Source: CAZNKU01 sp045545235
GTDB taxonomy: Bacteria > Bacillota > Clostridia > Monoglobales > Firm-18
NCBI GenBank assembly: GCA_045545235.1
Contig: JAZQAN010000017.1
Span: 1 to 64,000 of the forward strand
DNA length: 64,000 nucleotides
Reading direction: 5' to 3'
How positions within the stretch are numbered: position 1 is the stretch's first letter; each line of letters opens with the position of its first letter. Below, piece after piece: positions 60,450 to 64,000 of this stretch. Both the position numbers and the translations under genes were made by a program. The notes beneath the pieces are model-generated. The model saw nothing but the letters and a program-made list of their open reading frames with translations, did not search any database and had not been told where the DNA came from.

Positions 60450-60486
60450 CAATCCACCGCCTTTAAACACAATAATGCTAACATAT

Positions 60487-60515
60487 ATAATACTACAAAA
60501 TTTATAGTTTGTAAA
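60487..60515 (-). promoter_or_regulatory. Promoter of thrC
   Basis: TTTACA (60515-60510) and TATTAT (60492-60487) on the minus strand with a 17-nt spacer. Expected start near 60480, 31 bases before the ATG. Confidence 0.5.
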
Positions 60516-60767
60516 GTAAAATTACACTTTTGCAATTTTATCGTTAAAATTACCAACAATATTGCAACTTTTTAGGTAAAAATGGTTATAAAATCTTATT
60601 TAAATGCTACATACATTTTTAATATTCTCCCCCCCTTTTTTTGACAAAAATCCAAATTATTTTTCATTTAAAGCTGTCCAATTCGATAAAAATTGTTATT
60701 TTTGTATTTTTTGTGAAAAAAGCAAATAAAATTTTTCATTTTATACTTATTTTTGTACTTATAGCCA
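60516..60767. other. Intergenic stretch without recognised gene
   Basis: About 250 AT-rich bases between the two divergent promoters. I see no ORF with a ribosome binding site, no RNA-gene structure and no repeat. The only conspicuous element is a C7T7 homopolymer pair (60629-60642). Confidence 0.7.
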
Positions 60768-60796
60768 TTGACTTAACGCTTTTTTTTATTTATAAT
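60768..60796 (+). promoter_or_regulatory. Promoter of the citrate synthase gene
   Basis: TTGACT (60768-60773) and TATAAT (60791-60796) with 17 nt between; start about 60803, 28 bases before the ATG at 60831. Confidence 0.75.
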
Positions 60797-60830
60797 ATAG
60801 TTAGCATAGACTAGAATGAGGTGTTATATT

Positions 60831-62195
60831 ATGAATTCTGAAAATATTTTTAATGATAAGGAAATAGTTGCTAAGCTATATGAAATTGCCGGAGAAAGCA
60901 ACTATATTGACCCTGGATACTACAATCAGTACAACGTTAAAAGAGGTCTTAGAAACTCTAACGGTACAGGTGTACTTGTTGGTCTTACAAACATCGGCGA
61001 TGTACACGGCTATATATTCGACGAAAATGAAAAAGTTGAGGTTGAGGGCAGACTACGTTACCGCGGCGTTGACGTTACGGAAATGGTTCGCACCTGTATA
61101 GAGGAAGACCGTTTCGGATTTGAAGAAACAATTTTCCTTATAATTTTCGGTAAATTGCCAACAAAGTCACAGCTTGCAAGTTTTACCGAGCTTCTTAATG
61201 AATCTATGATTCTTCCAAAGAACTTTACTGAAGATATAATTTTGAAAAACCCTACTCCGGACATTATGAACAAGCTCGCAAAATGCGTGTTGGCACTTTA
61301 TTCAGATGATTATAATCCTGATGAACTTTCATTGCCAAACCTTATAAGACAGGCTGTCTTGCTTATTGCCAGATTCCCCGTTATGATTGCACACGCATAT
61401 TGTGCAAAAACTCATTATTACGACAGAAAAAGTCTTTATCTGCATTCACCACAGAAAAATCTTTCAATGGCAGAAAACTTTTTGTATATGATAAGACCGG
61501 ATAATAAATATACAGACCTTGAAGCAAAGGTTTTGGACCTTGCACTTATTTTGCACGCCGAACATGGTGCAGGTAATAACTCAACATTTGTAACAAAGGT
61601 TGTTTCATCAACAGGTACCGACACTTACTCAGCAATTGCCGCATCTGTAGGTTCGCTTAAGGGACCAAAACACGGCGGTGCCAACAACAGAGTTATCGGT
61701 ATGATGGATGAAATTAAAGCAAATGTTAAAAACTGGGAAGATGATGAGGAAGTAAAGGCATACATCACAAAAATTCTTAAGAAGGAAGCTTACGATAAAT
61801 CAGGTCTTGTTTATGGTATGGGCCACGCAGTTTATACACTTTCAGACCCACGTGCAGTACTTCTTAAGGAATATGCAGCAAAGCTTGCAAAAGCTAAAAA
61901 TTGTGAAAAGGAATTTGAACTTTACAAAGCAGTTGAAAGACTTACTCCTGACTTGTTCCACGAAATAAAGGGTAATACACAGGCCCTTGCGGCAAACGTA
62001 GACTTTTACAGCGGTTTTGTTTACAGTATGCTTGGTATACCAAGTGAGCTTTATACTCCACTATTTGCAATGGCACGAGTTGTAGGTTGGTCTGCCCACA
62101 GAATTGAAGAGGTTATGACAAACAACAAAATTATCCGCCCTGCTTATAAGAGCGTTGTAAAGAAAAGTGAATATATTCCATTAAACAAAAGATAA
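60831..62195 (+). CDS. Citrate/2-methylcitrate synthase
   Basis: 454 residues. Condenses acetyl-CoA with oxaloacetate. Landmarks: LRYRGVDVTEMV, HAEHGAGNNSTFV, the catalytic His in GPKHGGANNRVIGMM, GMGHAVYTLSDPRAVLLKEY and the catalytic Asp in ANVDFYSGFVYSMLGIP. The size and the extended N-terminus resemble the clostridial form that initiates glutamate synthesis via the oxidative branch of an incomplete citrate cycle. ATG at 60831 with GAGGTG; the longer frame adds five residues. The neighbouring aconitase or isocitrate dehydrogenase genes are not in the window. Confidence 0.93.
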   Translation: MNSENIFNDKEIVAKLYEIAGESNYIDPGYYNQYNVKRGLRNSNGTGVLVGLTNIGDVHGYIFDENEKVEVEGRLRYRGVDVTEMVRTCIEEDRFGFEETIFLIIFGKLPTKSQLASFTELLNESMILPKNFTEDIILKNPTPDIMNKLAKCVLALYSDDYNPDELSLPNLIRQAVLLIARFPVMIAHAYCAKTHYYDRKSLYLHSPQKNLSMAENFLYMIRPDNKYTDLEAKVLDLALILHAEHGAGNNSTFVTKVVSSTGTDTYSAIAASVGSLKGPKHGGANNRVIGMMDEIKANVKNWEDDEEVKAYITKILKKEAYDKSGLVYGMGHAVYTLSDPRAVLLKEYAAKLAKAKNCEKEFELYKAVERLTPDLFHEIKGNTQALAANVDFYSGFVYSMLGIPSELYTPLFAMARVVGWSAHRIEEVMTNNKIIRPAYKSVVKKSEYIPLNKR

Positions 62196-62202
62196 TTTTA
62201 AG

Positions 62203-62237
62203 GGATTGTAAAAAACTGATTGTTTTTTACAATCCCA
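62203..62237. terminator. Terminator after citrate synthase
   Basis: GGGATTGTAAAAAAC (62203-62217) pairs with GTTTTTTACAATCCC (62223-62237), 15 bp, then ACTTTTTT. Converging with the PnuC-like gene, and probably used from both sides. Confidence 0.92.
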
Positions 62238-62262
62238 CTTTTTTATCTTATGTTCACAAAAC

Positions 62263-62919
62263 CTATGTATTTTGTTTTTTATATAGCTTTCTTACATTTA
62301 CAAATGCCAGCATTACACAATAAAGAGAGTAAACAGCATAAATAAGATATGTAATCTGTGACGGCTCATTAAGCATCATCTGAACGTTAAGTAAAATATT
62401 CAACACTCCGTTTATTGGCCATAAATAGGAATATTCTATAAATGCAAGCATCGTAAGAATCGTAACATAAATACCGATAATAGAAGAAAATGTATCTAAA
62501 ACTGCGTACAAAGAGCCTACAGATTCTAAAATACAAAAACATACTGCACAGGCACATAAAAATGTGGCGGCAGTAAACAAGCGCAATTTACGTGACATCT
62601 TTTTAAAAACTACCGATTTTTCATAAGACCGTTTATTCCAGTATATAAATGTTATAAGCTGCATAGGGAATGAAAACACCAAGCCTGATAATGCAGTTGC
62701 ATAAGCACCCAGATGCATATACACAACTGCATACAGAAGTGCGTTTATTCCTCCAACCAAATATCCGAATCTGTTTGCTGAAGCCTGTAATGCCATAACA
62801 ATAACAGATATAAAGAGTGGTATTATTCTATAAAAAGGCTGTCTAAAAATAATACCCGTGATAAGTATTGCAACGTAAGTAATTATAAGTATTATGTTTT
62901 TTGATGTTAATTTATTCAT
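62263..62919 (-). CDS. PnuC-like nicotinamide riboside/mononucleotide permease
   Basis: 218 residues, about seven hydrophobic helices. The pattern GYLVGGINALLYAVVYM, FSFPMQLITFIYWNKRSY and the C-terminal WPINGVLNILLNVQM follow PnuC, which transports nicotinamide riboside by facilitated diffusion; the Trp/Asn residues at the exit segment are present. No nadR or nudix gene is next to it. Its start overlaps the upstream sialidase-like gene end by 8 bases (62912-62919), so the two are one transcript. YgjV-like membrane proteins are the alternative reading. Confidence 0.65.
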   Translation of the reverse strand: MNKLTSKNIILIITYVAILITGIIFRQPFYRIIPLFISVIVMALQASANRFGYLVGGINALLYAVVYMHLGAYATALSGLVFSFPMQLITFIYWNKRSYEKSVVFKKMSRKLRLFTAATFLCACAVCFCILESVGSLYAVLDTFSSIIGIYVTILTMLAFIEYSYLWPINGVLNILLNVQMMLNEPSQITYLIYAVYSLYCVMLAFVNVRKLYKKQNT

Positions 62920-63994
62920 TTTCGTTCTCTAATTCATCATACATTATTTTCAGGATCTTCAAACTGTTAAGTGGTATTCCGCTACCGTTGGAATGGTAAT
63001 AGGCAACCATAAAATAACCATTCCCCTCAATAATTGCAGGATAACAGTAACTTTCATTCAAATCGTCCTCTAAATAAAAGCATTTCGGGAATGTAAGTCC
63101 TCCATCAAGACTTACCGCACATACATATGGAGTTCTTCCCCACCCCTTTTTATAAAGCTCACCAAAAACTCTGATGCGTGGAACAGGATTAAATATAGAA
63201 ATGGTATATTTTCCCACTTTTTTTATCTGCATAGGTGAGCATGGTGATGAAAAATATTTATTAGGCAATACAGCTGACCAGCTTTCACCCATATCTGATG
63301 AAAATGTTTCAAACTGAAATCCCAAATCCGTACGTAACCACATATGCACCGTACCATCTTCTCGCTGAATAACTCCCGGCTCCTGAAGCCCCTTTTCATC
63401 ATTTTCAAATGGAAGATACACCCTTTCGGATTCCTGCCAGGTTTCACCATCATCATCAGAATAAAACACAGATACTATTCCCGGTTCATATTCACTTAAT
63501 CCTTTTGTTTTATGTAATGCCGCAGGTATAATCAATCTGCCGTCTTTAAGCCTTACAACCCTGTCATTATTTACAACATGATACGAATCATCAGGTATGC
63601 ACACCTTTGCTTCTCCCCATGTCTTACCCTCATCCGAAGAGCGTTTCAACAAATACGAATCCTTTGTATTCCCCTCTTCATCACGTCCTATTTGAAGATA
63701 AAACAAGCCAATATCCCCATTTTTCATACGGATAAGCGATACACTCATAACGTTGTCCTCACCTGCATCCTTTGTAAGAATTACACGTTTATCGCCCCAT
63801 GTTTCTCCCTCGTCGTATGAAAAAATTGCAGTAAGCTTTGCATCCCCATGGTCATCCTTACAGTTTCCGCGGCTATAATCTGTATATATCAACATTATAG
63901 TATTGTCATTTAACCTTATAAAATCCCCTTCGCCGTTTCTTGCACAATTTTCATTTGTTTTAAGAAACAAAACCTCTCTGCCGATTTTTTTCAT
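62912..63994 (-). CDS. BNR-repeat sialidase-like protein
   Basis: 360 residues. Five Asp-box (S/T-x-D-x-G-x-T-W) repeats are seen: SYDEGETWG, SSDEGKTWG, SDDDGETWQ, SSDMGESWS and SLDGGLTF, forming the blades of a six-bladed beta-propeller as in neuraminidases. No signal peptide. The catalytic Arg-triad and Tyr/Glu pair of true sialidases are not convincingly placed, so it may be another sugar hydrolase or lyase of this fold. The ATG is at 63994, 6 bases from the window edge; upstream sequence is not available. Confidence 0.8.
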   Translation of the reverse strand: MKKIGREVLFLKTNENCARNGEGDFIRLNDNTIMLIYTDYSRGNCKDDHGDAKLTAIFSYDEGETWGDKRVILTKDAGEDNVMSVSLIRMKNGDIGLFYLQIGRDEEGNTKDSYLLKRSSDEGKTWGEAKVCIPDDSYHVVNNDRVVRLKDGRLIIPAALHKTKGLSEYEPGIVSVFYSDDDGETWQESERVYLPFENDEKGLQEPGVIQREDGTVHMWLRTDLGFQFETFSSDMGESWSAVLPNKYFSSPCSPMQIKKVGKYTISIFNPVPRIRVFGELYKKGWGRTPYVCAVSLDGGLTFPKCFYLEDDLNESYCYPAIIEGNGYFMVAYYHSNGSGIPLNSLKILKIMYDELENENE

Positions 63995-64000
63995 AATTAC

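Noticed and set aside
60516..60767. Hidden tRNA or small ORF between thrC and citrate synthase
   Set aside because: No cloverleaf pairing and no start codon with a ribosome binding site were found on either strand.

Overview
The window is AT-rich chromosomal DNA from an anaerobic, Gram-positive, endospore-forming member of the Clostridia (Firmicutes). The support is spoIID/spoIIQ, SLH-domain surface proteins, ferredoxin-dependent indolepyruvate oxidoreductase (iorAB), electron-bifurcating NfnAB, a DUF1540 protein, a CD1247-type protein, strong AGGAGG ribosome binding sites and TTGACA/TATAAT promoters. No insertion sequence, phage, integrase or CRISPR array was seen. The species cannot be named from the sequence alone.

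Layout. 1-3180: partial tRNA-Pro, a YkvI-like permease, glyS and a small membrane protein. 3230-10718: one leftward unit of seven genes (acyl-CoA ligase, iorA, iorB, paaK-like ligase, ACT protein, HD hydrolase, AEC permease) with a promoter at 10759-10787 and a bidirectional terminator at 3188-3226. It probably handles aryl-2-oxoacids and arylacetates. 10879-16757: GDPD, AraC regulator and ADP-ribosylglycohydrolase, then a GH127 enzyme divergent from a second AraC regulator. 16894-19126: nfnAB. 19243-25818: a four-gene unit with a 1082-residue putative glycosidase, a CocE-type hydrolase, 5-formyl-THF cyclo-ligase and an MBL-fold protein. 25909-29467: secreted nuclease, MATE exporter and a third AraC regulator.

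29559-33390 is the rpmG-secE-nusG-rplK-rplA-rplJ-rplL cluster, with an L10 leader, two near-identical intergenic hairpins and a SecE carrying a long repetitive tail. It ends without rpoBC. 33408-36909: rsmG, spoIIQ, spoIID and a secreted copper-amine-oxidase-like domain protein. 37019-43939: mgsA, rluD-type synthase, lspA, CD1247-type protein, efp, M24 peptidase, aroQ, endonuclease-IV-like protein and cardiolipin synthase.

44066-57951: tig-clpP-clpX followed by a membrane-anchored protein and two SLH proteins, one of 2509 residues with about 11 MucBP-like and 5-6 InlB-B-like modules and a 950-residue helical C-terminus. 58011-63994: a phosphoesterase, DUF1540 protein, thrC, citrate synthase, a PnuC-like permease and a sialidase-like protein.

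Most of the content is ordinary clostridial biology. The parts that look least described are the extended SecE tail, the giant SLH protein and its neighbours, the large unassigned glycosidase-like protein, the ADP-ribosylglycohydrolase with a C-terminal beta domain, and the arylacetate operon as an integrated unit. Start codons were re-chosen by ribosome binding site and family alignment wherever the longest frame began too early.
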